Source: Sva-07 sp963716095 (GTDB lineage Bacteria; Actinomycetota; Acidimicrobiia; Acidimicrobiales; Ilumatobacteraceae). Taken from it: a DNA stretch of 64,000 nucleotides. This document shows, in pieces, positions 56,804 through 64,000 of this stretch (position 1 is its first letter; every line of letters starts with the position of its first letter). A program made the position numbers and the translations under genes. Below the pieces are notes generated by a model. The model was not told where the DNA came from and did not search any database. It saw only the letters and a program-made list of their open reading frames with translations. The stretch lies in assembly GCA_963716095.1 (NCBI GenBank), contig CAVQSV010000011.1, positions 1-64,000 of the forward strand, given 5' to 3'.

Positions 56804-57634
56804 TGCGGGCGTTCGTGGTCACCGCCGAGGGCAGCGATGTCGAGGCGGCTTCCGACGTGCTGTGGGGGCTCGGGGTGCGCGCCATCGAGGAACGCGCCGG
56901 CGACGGTGGCGAACGGGTCGAGCTGTGGACATCCGTCGGTGACGAGCAGCAGGCGATCGAACGTGCGGTTGCAGCGTTGCGGGGACGGTGGGACCACCGC
57001 GTCGTCGACGTCGATGACGTCGACGCTGCAGCGTCACAACGCTGGCGCGACTTCGCGTCGCCGATGTGGGTCGACGACCAGCTGGTGGTGGTGCCCGCCT
57101 GGCAGGAGGCGCCGAGGTCCGCCACGGCCGTCTACGTCGAGCCGGGCAGGCGCGTTCGGCCTGGGTGACCATCCCACCACGCTGCTGTCGCTGCGAGCGC
57201 TCGTCCGGTTGCTCCGCAGCGACCCCGGCCCGACCGAGGTGATCGACGTGGGATGCGGCACCGGCGTGATCGCAGTGACGGCGGCCATGCTGCTCGGGCG
57301 ACCGGCGCGGGCGATCGATGTGGCATCGCCGGCGATCGAGGCGACGATCGACAACGCACGCCGCAACGGGGTCGAGCAGCTGGTCGAGGTCGACTCGGCA
57401 CCGTTGGCCGACATCGACGGCGACTTCGACGTGGTGGTGGCGAACATTCTCGCACCGGTGCTGGTGTCGCTGGCCGACGACCTTCGTCGGGTGACCCGGC
57501 CCGACGGTCGCCTGGTGATCAGCGGGATCCTCGCTGGGTCGCATCAGCACGTCATCGACGCACTCGCGCCGATGCAGGTCGTGAGCACCGACGTGCTCGA
57601 CGGGTGGGCCTGCGTCGAGCTTCGTCATCCCTGA
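56803..57634 (+). pseudogene. prmA: Ribosomal protein L11 methyltransferase, split by a one-base insertion
   Basis: Read in two frames it gives a PrmA of about 276 residues. The first frame has the N-terminal domain and ends EPGR; the second continues AFGLGDHPTTLLSL, VIDVGCGTGVIAVTAAMLLG (SAM motif I) and VVVANILAPVLVSLADDL (NxL/NPPF-like motif). Dropping one C at 57151 (AGG-C-GCG) joins them as EPGRAFGLGDHPTT, the exact PrmA signature. As written the first frame reads a stop at 57166-57168. PrmA methylates ribosomal protein L11 and is not essential, so a real lesion is possible. Confidence 0.85.
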
Positions 57635-57653
57635 CGCCCGCCGCACCCGCTCC

Positions 57654-57690
57654 GATGAGCGAGCACACCAGATCTGCGGGTTTGGCTCAC
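57654..57690. repeat. Dispersed hairpin repeat, copy 2
   Basis: GATGAGCGAGCACACCAGATC followed by TGCGGGTTTGGCTCAC (given in parts), a degenerate copy of the element at 21340-21377. It lies between the prmA and ribokinase stops (convergent). Confidence 0.7.
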
Positions 57691-57713
57691 CGCTGCGGGG
57701 TGGCGCTGCGCGT

Positions 57714-58598
57714 TCAGGCGGCCATGAGGGCGTCGACGGCTGCGGCGTGGGGGATCGACGGCACTGCGCCGGCCACCGTGGTGGCCAAGGCTCCAGCGGC
57801 AGCGGCGTAGCGGACGGCGTGACGCAGGTCGGCCCGGGTGGCGAGCTGGGTTGCGAGCGCTCCACAGAACGAATCGCCTGCGCCCGTCGTGTCGATCGGG
57901 CTGACATCGAAGGCGTCGACCGCCCACGGGGTGCCGCCTGACTGTTCGCTCACGCTGACCCCGGCAGCGCCGCGAGTGACGATCACCGTTCCGACCCCGC
58001 TGGTGAGCAGCCGGTCGACGCCACCGAGTACGTCGACTTCGTGCTCGTTGGGCACGATCACGTCACACAGCGCAAGGAGTTCCGCGGGGAGCCCGCCATC
58101 GGGTGCAGGCGCTGGGTTGAGCACGGTGCGGCAGCCGGCCGCTCGTGCCGCGGTGAAGGCGTTGGTGACGGTCGCCAGCGGCACTTCCAGCTGGGCGAGC
58201 ACGACCGTCGACGAAGCGACGTCGGCGGGGAGTGACTCGAACCGGGAGCGGCCGTTGGCGCCGGGGATCACGACGATGCTGTTCTCGGCCCGGTCGTCGA
58301 CGATGATCACCGCACGACCGGTCGGGATGTCGGCCACCGACGACATCTGTGACGTGTCGATTCCCTCGTGTTCGGCCACCGAGCGCAGGAGTGTGCCGGC
58401 GTCGTCGTCGCCGATCGCCGCGATCAAGGCCGTGGTGGCGCCACTTCGGGCGGCGGCCACCGCCTGGTTGAGGCCCTTGCCCCCGGGGTGCTGTGAGAAG
58501 CCCGAGCCCAGAACGGTCTCACCGGGGCCCGGCATGCGGGCGGTGGTGGCGACGAGGTCGAGGTTGGCGCTGCCGACCACGACGACATCGAACGCCAT
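57714..58598 (-). CDS. rbsK: Ribokinase (PfkB family)
   Basis: A 294-residue PfkB-family kinase. VGSANLDLVATTARMPGPGE and QHPGGKGLNQAVAAARSG are the ribokinase N-terminal motifs; the C-terminal PfkB signature DTTGAGDSFCGALATQLA holds the catalytic Asp. It phosphorylates ribose, giving ribose-5-phosphate. No ribose transporter genes are nearby. Start ATG 58598 gives the expected N-terminus (MAFDVVVVGSANLD). Confidence 0.92.
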   Translation of the reverse strand: MAFDVVVVGSANLDLVATTARMPGPGETVLGSGFSQHPGGKGLNQAVAAARSGATTALIAAIGDDDAGTLLRSVAEHEGIDTSQMSSVADIPTGRAVIIVDDRAENSIVVIPGANGRSRFESLPADVASSTVVLAQLEVPLATVTNAFTAARAAGCRTVLNPAPAPDGGLPAELLALCDVIVPNEHEVDVLGGVDRLLTSGVGTVIVTRGAAGVSVSEQSGGTPWAVDAFDVSPIDTTGAGDSFCGALATQLATRADLRHAVRYAAAAGALATTVAGAVPSIPHAAAVDALMAA

Positions 58599-58613
58599 GG
58601 AGTGCGACGGCGC

Positions 58614-58910
58614 TCAGCTCGCGCGAGCGCGGATGCCGATGGGGGCGATCAGGCGGAACCCGGCGGCGTGACGTTCGTCCTCGGATTCGCCGCCCCAGAA
58701 CCCGTACTCGTGGTTGCGGCGAGCGAACTCGACGCAGTCGACCCGAACCGAACAGCCCGCACATACCTCTTGAGCTGCGGCTTCGCGGCGCTCGCGCGCT
58801 TGCGGGCGTTCTGCCGCTGTTGGGAAGAACAGCTGCGTGAGCCCCTTGCACGCTCCGTGACGCATCCAATCGTCATCGGTTGCGATGCGGTCGAGTTCGA
58901 TGGCCGACAT
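58614..58910 (-). CDS. WhiB-family iron-sulfur transcriptional regulator
   Basis: A 98-residue Wbl protein. Four cluster cysteines are in ACKG, VCAGCSVRVDC (CxxC ... C), and the GFWGG turn with basic tail follows (YGFWGGESEDERH). Wbl proteins use [4Fe-4S] clusters and bind sigma factors to control stress or development. ATG 58910 is used; a GTG at 58916 is also in frame. A well-formed promoter lies about 60-90 bases upstream, so this mRNA has a short leader, unlike many genes here. Confidence 0.93.
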   Translation of the reverse strand: MSAIELDRIATDDDWMRHGACKGLTQLFFPTAAERPQARERREAAAQEVCAGCSVRVDCVEFARRNHEYGFWGGESEDERHAAGFRLIAPIGIRARAS

Positions 58911-58970
58911 GTACACACCCCCGTGTGGTAAGTCCCCGTTGTCGTGACCGGATGGCCCCGAGCGATCCGC

Positions 58971-58999
58971 AGACTAAGCCGAATCGATTACCGAGTCAA
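58971..58999 (-). promoter_or_regulatory. Sigma70-type promoter of whiB
   Basis: On the minus strand TTGACT (58994-58999), a 17-base spacer and TAGTCT (58971-58976). The transcript would start near 58964, giving a leader of about 54 bases before the ATG at 58910. The AT-rich segment around it is unlike the GC-rich surroundings. Confidence 0.65.
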
Positions 59000-59030
59000 T
59001 TGCATCAAGCAAGGAAATTCGAGAAACTTC

Positions 59031-60104
59031 TCAACCTGCGTCGATGAGGAGCCGAACGCCCTCGGCGAAGGTCGCCACATCGTCCGGCGTGGTGTCCCAG
59101 GCGGTCATCCAACGCACCTGATGAGCGCTCAGATCCCAGTCCCAGAAGAAGCACCAGTCGCGAAGCGGGCCGATCACCTCTGGCGCCAGGCGGGGAAAGA
59201 GGCTGTTGACCGCCGGGGGACGGTCGAGATCGACACCTGCGATCCCGGACGTCAACTCGTGCAACAGCGTTGCCATCGCATTGGAGTGGGCGGCGAGACC
59301 GATCCAGAGATCGTCGTCGAGGATCGCGTTGAACTGCGCCGCCAGGAAGCGCATCTTCGACGGCAGCTGGGTCACCTGCTTGCGGACGTACTGCGAACCC
59401 ACGGCGGCAGCGGGGGAGAGGAACACGACGGCTTCGGCCCCGAGCAGACCGTTCTTCGTGCCGCCGAAGCTGACCGCGTCGACCCCGGCGTCGATCGTCA
59501 TCGCCCGCAGCGCCGAGCGCGTCCCACCGAGAGCTGCTGTGGCATTGGCGATGCGGGCACCATCGAGGTGGACGAGCATGCCGAGGGCGTGGGCCCGATC
59601 GCAGAGTGCTGCGATCTCGTCGGCGCTGTACAGCGTGCCGAGTTCGGTTGCCTGCGTGATCGAGACGACGCCCGGCTGCGCGTGGTGCTGGACGCCCTGC
59701 GCGTGGGCGACCTCGGTCAGCTGCTCGGGGACGAGTTTGGCGTCGGGTGATACGAGATCGATCAGCTTGGTTGCCAGCGCCCGTTCGGGGGCTCCGGTCT
59801 CGTCGACGGCGATGTGGGCCCAGTCGGTGCAGACCACGGCGTGGTTCGGTCCGGGCAGTGATCCGAGCAACGTTGCGAGCGCAACGATGTTCGCCCCGGT
59901 GCCGTTGAAGGTCAGCCGGGTGGTGACGTCGGCGCCGAACAGGTCGCGGAAGCGGGCGCTGCATTCCCGGGTGTGCTCGTCGTCGCCATAGGCGAGCGCC
60001 GAGCCCTCGTTCGCGGCGAACACGGCCTCGATCACGGCGGGATGTGCGCCAGCGGCGTTGTCGCTGGCGAAGGCACGGGCGGGCGGTGGCGGGAGCGTCG
60101 TCAC
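59031..60104 (-). CDS. Low-specificity L-threonine aldolase family protein
   Basis: A 357-residue PLP enzyme of the beta-eliminating lyase family. FASDNAAGAHPAVIEAVFAAN opens it by extent (residues 13-33); the PLP-lysine is in DAVSFGGTKNGLLGAEAVVF (GGTKNG). It cleaves L-threonine/allo-threonine to glycine and acetaldehyde, which ties in with the glycine riboswitch and gcvP downstream. The GTG at 60104 is chosen because GGGAG lies 9-13 bases upstream; an in-frame GTG at 60137 is the alternative. Confidence 0.88.
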   Translation of the reverse strand: MTTLPPPPARAFASDNAAGAHPAVIEAVFAANEGSALAYGDDEHTRECSARFRDLFGADVTTRLTFNGTGANIVALATLLGSLPGPNHAVVCTDWAHIAVDETGAPERALATKLIDLVSPDAKLVPEQLTEVAHAQGVQHHAQPGVVSITQATELGTLYSADEIAALCDRAHALGMLVHLDGARIANATAALGGTRSALRAMTIDAGVDAVSFGGTKNGLLGAEAVVFLSPAAAVGSQYVRKQVTQLPSKMRFLAAQFNAILDDDLWIGLAAHSNAMATLLHELTSGIAGVDLDRPPAVNSLFPRLAPEVIGPLRDWCFFWDWDLSAHQVRWMTAWDTTPDDVATFAEGVRLLIDAG

Positions 60105-60163
60105 CTCGTGAGTCTCCCAGGCGGATCGCCGACTCACACCTGCGAGATCGGTATCATATCGTC

Positions 60164-60538
60164 ATGACGGAATCAGCCAACGGTGCCAGTAGCGGAGGAT
60201 CGGCGACCAAACACTGCCGATGGTGCCGTCGGGCACTGCCGGAACGCACCGGGCCCGGTCGGCCACGCGTGTTCTGCTCCGGTCGGTGTCGGCAATGGGA
60301 TTGGGTGGCCAGGCACCGAGCGGCTGAGCTCGAGCTGAGCGAGAACGAACTCGTGGTGGCCCGTTCGGAGCTCGATGCGCTGCACGACGAGCTGTACGTC
60401 CTGGCGTGTGCGGTCGAGGACGTCGAACGCGATCTGGCGGGTGCCCGTGCGCCGGGCAAGGGCGAACTCGCTGATGCACTGGCGTGGCTGCTCGACGCCG
60501 CACGCCCGCTGCGAGACCGTGAGATCGGCGCCGCCTGA
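60164..60538 (+). CDS. Small Cys-rich zinc-finger-like protein
   Basis: A 124-residue protein. The N-terminal CRWCRRALPERTGPGRPRVF and CSGRCRQWDWVARHRA carry a CxxC...CxxxC set likely to bind zinc; the C-terminal half is a helix pair (ELSENELVVARSELDALHDE). It is a recurrent actinobacterial hypothetical family of unknown function. TATCAT lies 6 bases before the ATG. It is divergent from the threonine aldolase. Confidence 0.72.
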   Translation: MTESANGASSGGSATKHCRWCRRALPERTGPGRPRVFCSGRCRQWDWVARHRAAELELSENELVVARSELDALHDELYVLACAVEDVERDLAGARAPGKGELADALAWLLDAARPLRDREIGAA

Positions 60539-60553
60539 GGCCTTCAGCTGCGG

Positions 60554-60586
60554 CCGGTTCCCCGTGCCCAGGGCAGCGGGAACCGG
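60554..60586. repeat. Palindromic element similar to the one at 35611-35651
   Basis: CCGGTTCCCCGTGCCC then A then GGGCAGCGGGAACCGG, a 33-base imperfect palindrome. Its core matches the 35611-35651 palindrome except that one CG in the right arm is reversed to GC. It stands in the 275-base spacer before the M23 gene. I see nothing else recognisable between it and 60813. Confidence 0.75.
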
Positions 60587-60813
60587 ACCCTTCCATCAGG
60601 AACGCCCATAATCGTCGTTATGTCATATCGGGTTTCGATCGTCGATCGGAGGCCCTCCCCCGTGGTGCCGTCGTGCATTGACGGCCGCGGAGCGCCGACC
60701 AGGCTGTTTGTGGATCGACCTCCAGTTGACATCAACTTGCAAGACGCTCGATCTCAAGTCGAGCTGGTCGGCGCCGACTTGAGCGCCGCAGCCGAGGTGC
60801 CGAAGAATCCCTC

Positions 60814-62685
60814 GTGCACCCAACTCCTCCGCCTCCGAGCGCTCGACGTCGTTCGGCGCGTCAGTTCGCACGCTTCGGCCTTCGTGGTCTGTGTGTCGCA
60901 ACGATCGCCGGATTGACCATTTCGACACTCCCAATGACCGCATCTGCCTCGCCGGTGGTCGTGCAGTCGCCGCAACTCTCCGAGGTGGTCGTCGGCCTGC
61001 GTCAAGGCGCAACCGGCAACAACGTGGTGGCGCTCCAGAACGCACTGCTCGACGCTGGTGTGAAGGTCCCCGGCGGCGCCGACGGATTCTTCGGTCCGGC
61101 CACCAAGTCGGCGCTCACCGCCTATCAATCGCGCTCGGGTCTCACGACCTCGGGCCAAGTCGACGAGGCGACGGCTGCTGCACTGGGCCTGACCGCACCG
61201 GCCCCCGCCGCTGCGTCGCAGTCGGGGAACCTCCGCGTCGGCGCAACCGGCGACGCGGTCAAGCAACTGCAGACGGCTCTCATGGCCTTCGGAGTCTTCG
61301 TGCCCGGCGGTGCCGACGGCGCGTTCGGTCCTGCCACGAAGACGGCGGTCTCGAACTTTCAACGGTGGAATGGTCTGACCGTGACCGGTGAGGTCGACGC
61401 AGCGACCGCCTCTCGCTTGAAGCTCGGCAGCGGCTCAACAGCTTCGGCGGGTCCTGCGGGCGTCGCCAAGCAACCCCCAGCTGCCGCAACCGGCACCGAA
61501 TTCGTCGGGATGAAGACCGGGGCCCGAGGCAACAACGTCAAAGTGCTCCAGCGCGCGCTGATCGCCGCGGGAATCTCGGTGCGGGGCGGCGCAGACGGCG
61601 TGTTCGGTCCCGTGACCGCTGCCGCGCTGACGTCGTACCAGCAGGCCAACGGCATCGCCACCACCGGTGTGGTCGATGAAGTCGTGGTGTCGAAACTCAA
61701 GCTGACCGCCGGCGCTCCGGCACCCGCAGCCGCACCAGCACCCGCTCCGGCTGATCCCGGTTCGAGTCACGTCGGCTTGCGCGTCGGTTCGAGCGGCAAA
61801 CTCGTCCAAGAGCTGCAACGAGCCCTGATGGATGCCGGTCTCGCGCTGCGCGGCGGCGCCGACGGCGCGTTCGGCAACATGACCAAAGCGACCCTGCAGC
61901 AATACCAGAAGGCAGCGGGGCGTCAGCAGACGGGCGTGGTCACCAGCGCCGATGCCGCCTCGCTGGGGCTCGGTTCGTCGAGCGCCCCCCAGGGCGTCAG
62001 CAGTCCTGTCGGGTTCGCAGTGTTCGGTGAGCGTGGCGACCGTGTGAAGGCACTGCAGCAGTCGCTGCTCAAGGCCGGGATCACGTTTGCCGGTGGTGCC
62101 GACGGTGTGTTCGGCGCTGCGACCTCCGGGGCGCTGCTGGCGTTCCAGCGTCGCGAGGGTCTGCCCGCTACCGGCAAGGTCGACCAGGCCACCGCCGACC
62201 GGCTCGGCAGTGTCGCCGCCCCGGCGCCTGCTCCCCCATCGTCGGATGGCGTCTCGCTCGACGCGTTCCCGGTGCAGGGCAAATGCCATTTCGGAGACAC
62301 CTGGAAGGCACCACGCAGCGGTGGACGGCTCCATCAGGGCGTCGACATCATCAGCGCTCGCGGCAACCTGCTCTACGCAGTGGTCTCCGGCACGATCTCG
62401 AAGGTCTATGTCGATCGACCCGGAACGCTGGCCGGCAACGGCGTGCGCATCGCCCAGGACAACGGCACCTACTTCACCTACCTGCACATGGACACCTTTG
62501 CTGAGGGCATCAAGCTCGGCACGAAGGTGAACGCAGGCCAGGTCATCGGCACCGTTGGCAGCACCGGCAACGCCGCGACACCCCACTTGCACTTCGAGGT
62601 GCACCCACGTGGCGGTGCAGCGGTGAACCCGTACCCGCTGGTCAAGCCCATCGACGGCTGCAACATCACCGCACCACGCGGTTGA
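60814..62685 (+). CDS. Secreted M23 metallopeptidase with five peptidoglycan-binding repeats
   Basis: A 623-residue exported protein. The signal peptide (positive start, helix RGLCVATIAGLTISTLP, cleavage near ASASP) is followed by five PG_binding_1 repeats at about residues 59, 138, 231, 320 and 400 onwards, each with a GGADGxFGxxT motif (for example PGGADGFFGPATKSALTAYQ). Pro/Ala linkers separate them. The C-terminal LytM/M23 domain (about 490-620) has HQGVDI and HLHFEVH zinc ligands. It probably cuts peptidoglycan cross-links. GTG start at 60814. Confidence 0.92.
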   Translation: MHPTPPPPSARRRSARQFARFGLRGLCVATIAGLTISTLPMTASASPVVVQSPQLSEVVVGLRQGATGNNVVALQNALLDAGVKVPGGADGFFGPATKSALTAYQSRSGLTTSGQVDEATAAALGLTAPAPAAASQSGNLRVGATGDAVKQLQTALMAFGVFVPGGADGAFGPATKTAVSNFQRWNGLTVTGEVDAATASRLKLGSGSTASAGPAGVAKQPPAAATGTEFVGMKTGARGNNVKVLQRALIAAGISVRGGADGVFGPVTAAALTSYQQANGIATTGVVDEVVVSKLKLTAGAPAPAAAPAPAPADPGSSHVGLRVGSSGKLVQELQRALMDAGLALRGGADGAFGNMTKATLQQYQKAAGRQQTGVVTSADAASLGLGSSSAPQGVSSPVGFAVFGERGDRVKALQQSLLKAGITFAGGADGVFGAATSGALLAFQRREGLPATGKVDQATADRLGSVAAPAPAPPSSDGVSLDAFPVQGKCHFGDTWKAPRSGGRLHQGVDIISARGNLLYAVVSGTISKVYVDRPGTLAGNGVRIAQDNGTYFTYLHMDTFAEGIKLGTKVNAGQVIGTVGSTGNAATPHLHFEVHPRGGAAVNPYPLVKPIDGCNITAPRG

Positions 62686-62769
62686 GCACACCGATTCGGT
62701 CTGCGCTGGATCCCGCACCCCTCGGGGTGTGAGCGATACGCTGCCCGCACAATTGAATCGCCGTTCCAC

Positions 62770-62976
62770 TCGAGCGGGAGAGCCGTCACATCTGAACGCG
62801 TGGCGGCGCCGAAGGAGCAACCTCCCCGGAATCTCTCAGGCCCACGGACCGCTCGGGTGAGGCACGCTGGAAAGTGCTGGCGGGCGCCGAGTCGACCGAC
62901 TCGCGAAGGTGCCCACCGGTCGCCGACGGGGAAAGCCCGGGTTCGCACCGGGTGAAACTCTCAGGTATCGATGACA
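62770..62976 (+). promoter_or_regulatory. Tandem glycine riboswitch
   Basis: Two aptamers precede gcvP. The first (about 62770-62857) has the conserved GAGCGGGAGAG ... GCCGAAGGAGCAA ... AATCTCTCAGGC pattern and is closed by GAGCGG/CCGCTC. The second (about 62862-62976) has GGCGCCGA ... GGGGAAAGCCCG ... GTGAAACTCTCAGGTA. The expression platform 62977-63014 contains CGGGGAA (62979-62985), which can pair with TTCCCCG (63009-63015), overlapping the start codon and leaving AGGAGG in the loop. Glycine binding is expected to raise gcvP expression. Confidence 0.9.
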
Positions 62977-63014
62977 GCCGGGGAACCGTCCGATCCACCC
63001 CAGGAGGCTTCCCC

Positions 63015-64000
63015 GTGCCCGACACCGCTCCCCGACGCGACCCCCACCGAAGTCGCTCACTCGACGACCTGATCGAGCCCGGCGAGTTCACGCGCCGCCA
63101 CATCGGACCCACCGACGGTGAGGTGTCGGCGATGCTCGAGGCGATCGGCGCCGGCTCGCTCGCCGACCTCCTCGACGAGACCATGCCGGCACCGATTCGC
63201 TCCGACACTCCCCTCGCGTTGCCCGACGGCGTACCCGAGCACGAAGCCATCGAGCGACTGCGTTCTCTTGCCGGTCGGAACCGCAGGGTGACGAGCCTGA
63301 TCGGCATGGGCTACACGGCCACGATCACTCCCCCGGTCATCGCCCGCAACGTCCTCGAGAATCCGGCTTGGTACACCGCCTACACCCCCTACCAGCCCGA
63401 GATCAGCCAGGGACGGCTCGAGGCGCTCCTCAACTTCCAGACGCTGATCACCGAACTCACCGGGCTCGACGTCGCCAATTCCTCGCTGCTCGACGAGGCA
63501 ACAGCCGCCGCCGAGGCCATGACGATGGCAAGACGGCAATCGAAGTCGTCGTCGAATCGTTTCGTGGTCCACCACGACACCCATCCGCAGACCATCGCGG
63601 TGCTGCGCACCAGGGCCGAGCCGGTCGGAATCGACCTCGTCGTCGGTGGAGTCGAGGAGCTGACCGCCGGCGACGGTCTGTTCGGTGCCGTGTTCAGCTT
63701 GCCCACCTCCTCCGGCGCCGTCGAAGACTGGTCGGGAGCCATCGCGCAGGTCCACGAGCTCGGTGGCATCGCTGTGGTCGTCACCGACCCGTTGGCGTGC
63801 CTGCTCACGGTGTCACCCGGCGAGTTGGGTGCCGACATCGCCGTCGGCTCGGCCCAGCGGTTCGGTGTACCGATGGGCTTCGGTGGCCCGCACGCCGGTT
63901 TCCTCGCAGCCCACGACCGCGCTGCCCGGTCGATGCCGGGTCGCATCGTCGGCGTGAGCGTCGACACCGAAGGACGTCCGGCGCTTCGCCTGGCGTTGCA
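63015..64000 (+). CDS. gcvP: Glycine dehydrogenase (P-protein), 3' end cut by the window edge
   Basis: The first 328 codons of the PLP-dependent P-protein of the glycine cleavage system. Motifs include FTRRHIGPTDGEVSAMLEAI, MGYTATITPPVIARNVLENP, WYTAYTPYQPEISQGRLEAL and later GVPMGFGGPHAGFLAAHD (the GFGGPH PLP-domain motif). It decarboxylates glycine. GTG start with AGGAGG 8 bases upstream; the tandem glycine riboswitch controls it. The frame is intact to the edge. Confidence 0.97.
   Translation, partial: MPDTAPRRDPHRSRSLDDLIEPGEFTRRHIGPTDGEVSAMLEAIGAGSLADLLDETMPAPIRSDTPLALPDGVPEHEAIERLRSLAGRNRRVTSLIGMGYTATITPPVIARNVLENPAWYTAYTPYQPEISQGRLEALLNFQTLITELTGLDVANSSLLDEATAAAEAMTMARRQSKSSSNRFVVHHDTHPQTIAVLRTRAEPVGIDLVVGGVEELTAGDGLFGAVFSLPTSSGAVEDWSGAIAQVHELGGIAVVVTDPLACLLTVSPGELGADIAVGSAQRFGVPMGFGGPHAGFLAAHDRAARSMPGRIVGVSVDTEGRPALRLAL

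Noticed and set aside
60587..60813. A cyclic-di-AMP (ydaO-type) riboswitch before the M23 peptidase
   Set aside because: Such switches often precede cell-wall hydrolases, but I cannot find the conserved ydaO core in this spacer.
60620..60916. A 98-residue open frame before the M23 gene
   Set aside because: Overlaps the M23 start, has no motif, and its composition looks like noncoding leader.

Overview
The window is about 64 kb of GC-rich chromosome, almost entirely coding, from an actinobacterium. The evidence is a complete Pup-proteasome set (arc, dop, pup, prcB, prcA, pafA), a WhiB-type regulator, a DUF4193-type acidic protein, a nickel superoxide dismutase, HelY and TatB/TatC. The overall flavour (glcDEF-type oxidase, PBP4 tandem, short palindromic spacers) suggests class Acidimicrobiia, Ilumatobacter-like. 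That placement is an inference from gene content; the 23S sequence was not compared with a database.

Layout. 1-3013: the 3' nine-tenths of a 23S rRNA gene and a 5S rRNA gene. 3.1-9.9 kb: a TPR protein, a RppH-like Nudix hydrolase, rarA, two small membrane-associated proteins, glycolate-oxidase-like GlcD and GlcE and an aminoglycoside-phosphotransferase-fold kinase. 10-17.5 kb: aldehyde dehydrogenase and Nei-type glycosylase (minus), a frameshifted glcF, a winged-helix protein and a LOG-family protein (minus), and a molybdopterin oxidoreductase whose start codon overlaps that of the divergent LOG gene. 17.7-21.7 kb: transaldolase, transketolase, a small protein and the Ni-SOD maturation protease (minus), then sodN in the other direction. 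22.2-32.2 kb: TetR regulator, thioesterase, ADP-forming acyl-CoA synthetase, two PBP4-type DD-peptidases, a Lon-substrate-binding-domain protein, small membrane proteins, a broken ThiS-like sulfur carrier, a TtuA-like tRNA thiolase and TrmI. 32.3-44.9 kb: ferredoxin and the pupylation/proteasome locus, interrupted by a broken lipoprotein hydrolase and a 5-oxoprolinase operon (pxpA, an amidohydrolase, pxpB, pxpC) that sits before pafA. 44.9-54.1 kb: lepB, GDPD (minus), tatB-tatC-helY, an orphan lipid-kinase-like C-terminal domain, a double-length ThyX-like protein, DUF4193, an unknown protein and a GNAT acetyltransferase. 54.1-64 kb: enoyl-CoA hydratase, an unknown highly basic protein, gamma-carbonic anhydrase, frameshifted prmA, ribokinase, whiB, threonine aldolase, a Cys-rich small protein, a secreted M23 peptidase with five peptidoglycan-binding repeats, and a tandem glycine riboswitch in front of a truncated gcvP.

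Two window-wide patterns stand out. First, about twenty genes have a TAnnnT box 6-9 bases (occasionally more) before the start codon, which would place transcription starts at or next to the ATG/GTG; leaderless transcription looks like the default here, and it settles several start codons. Second, five genes (glcF, thiS-like, ttuA, a lipoprotein hydrolase, prmA) are each interrupted by exactly one extra base outside homopolymers, always needing a +1 correction. Sequencing or assembly error is the simplest reading, but the uniform direction deserves a check. There are also at least three families of short dispersed palindromic elements in the spacers.
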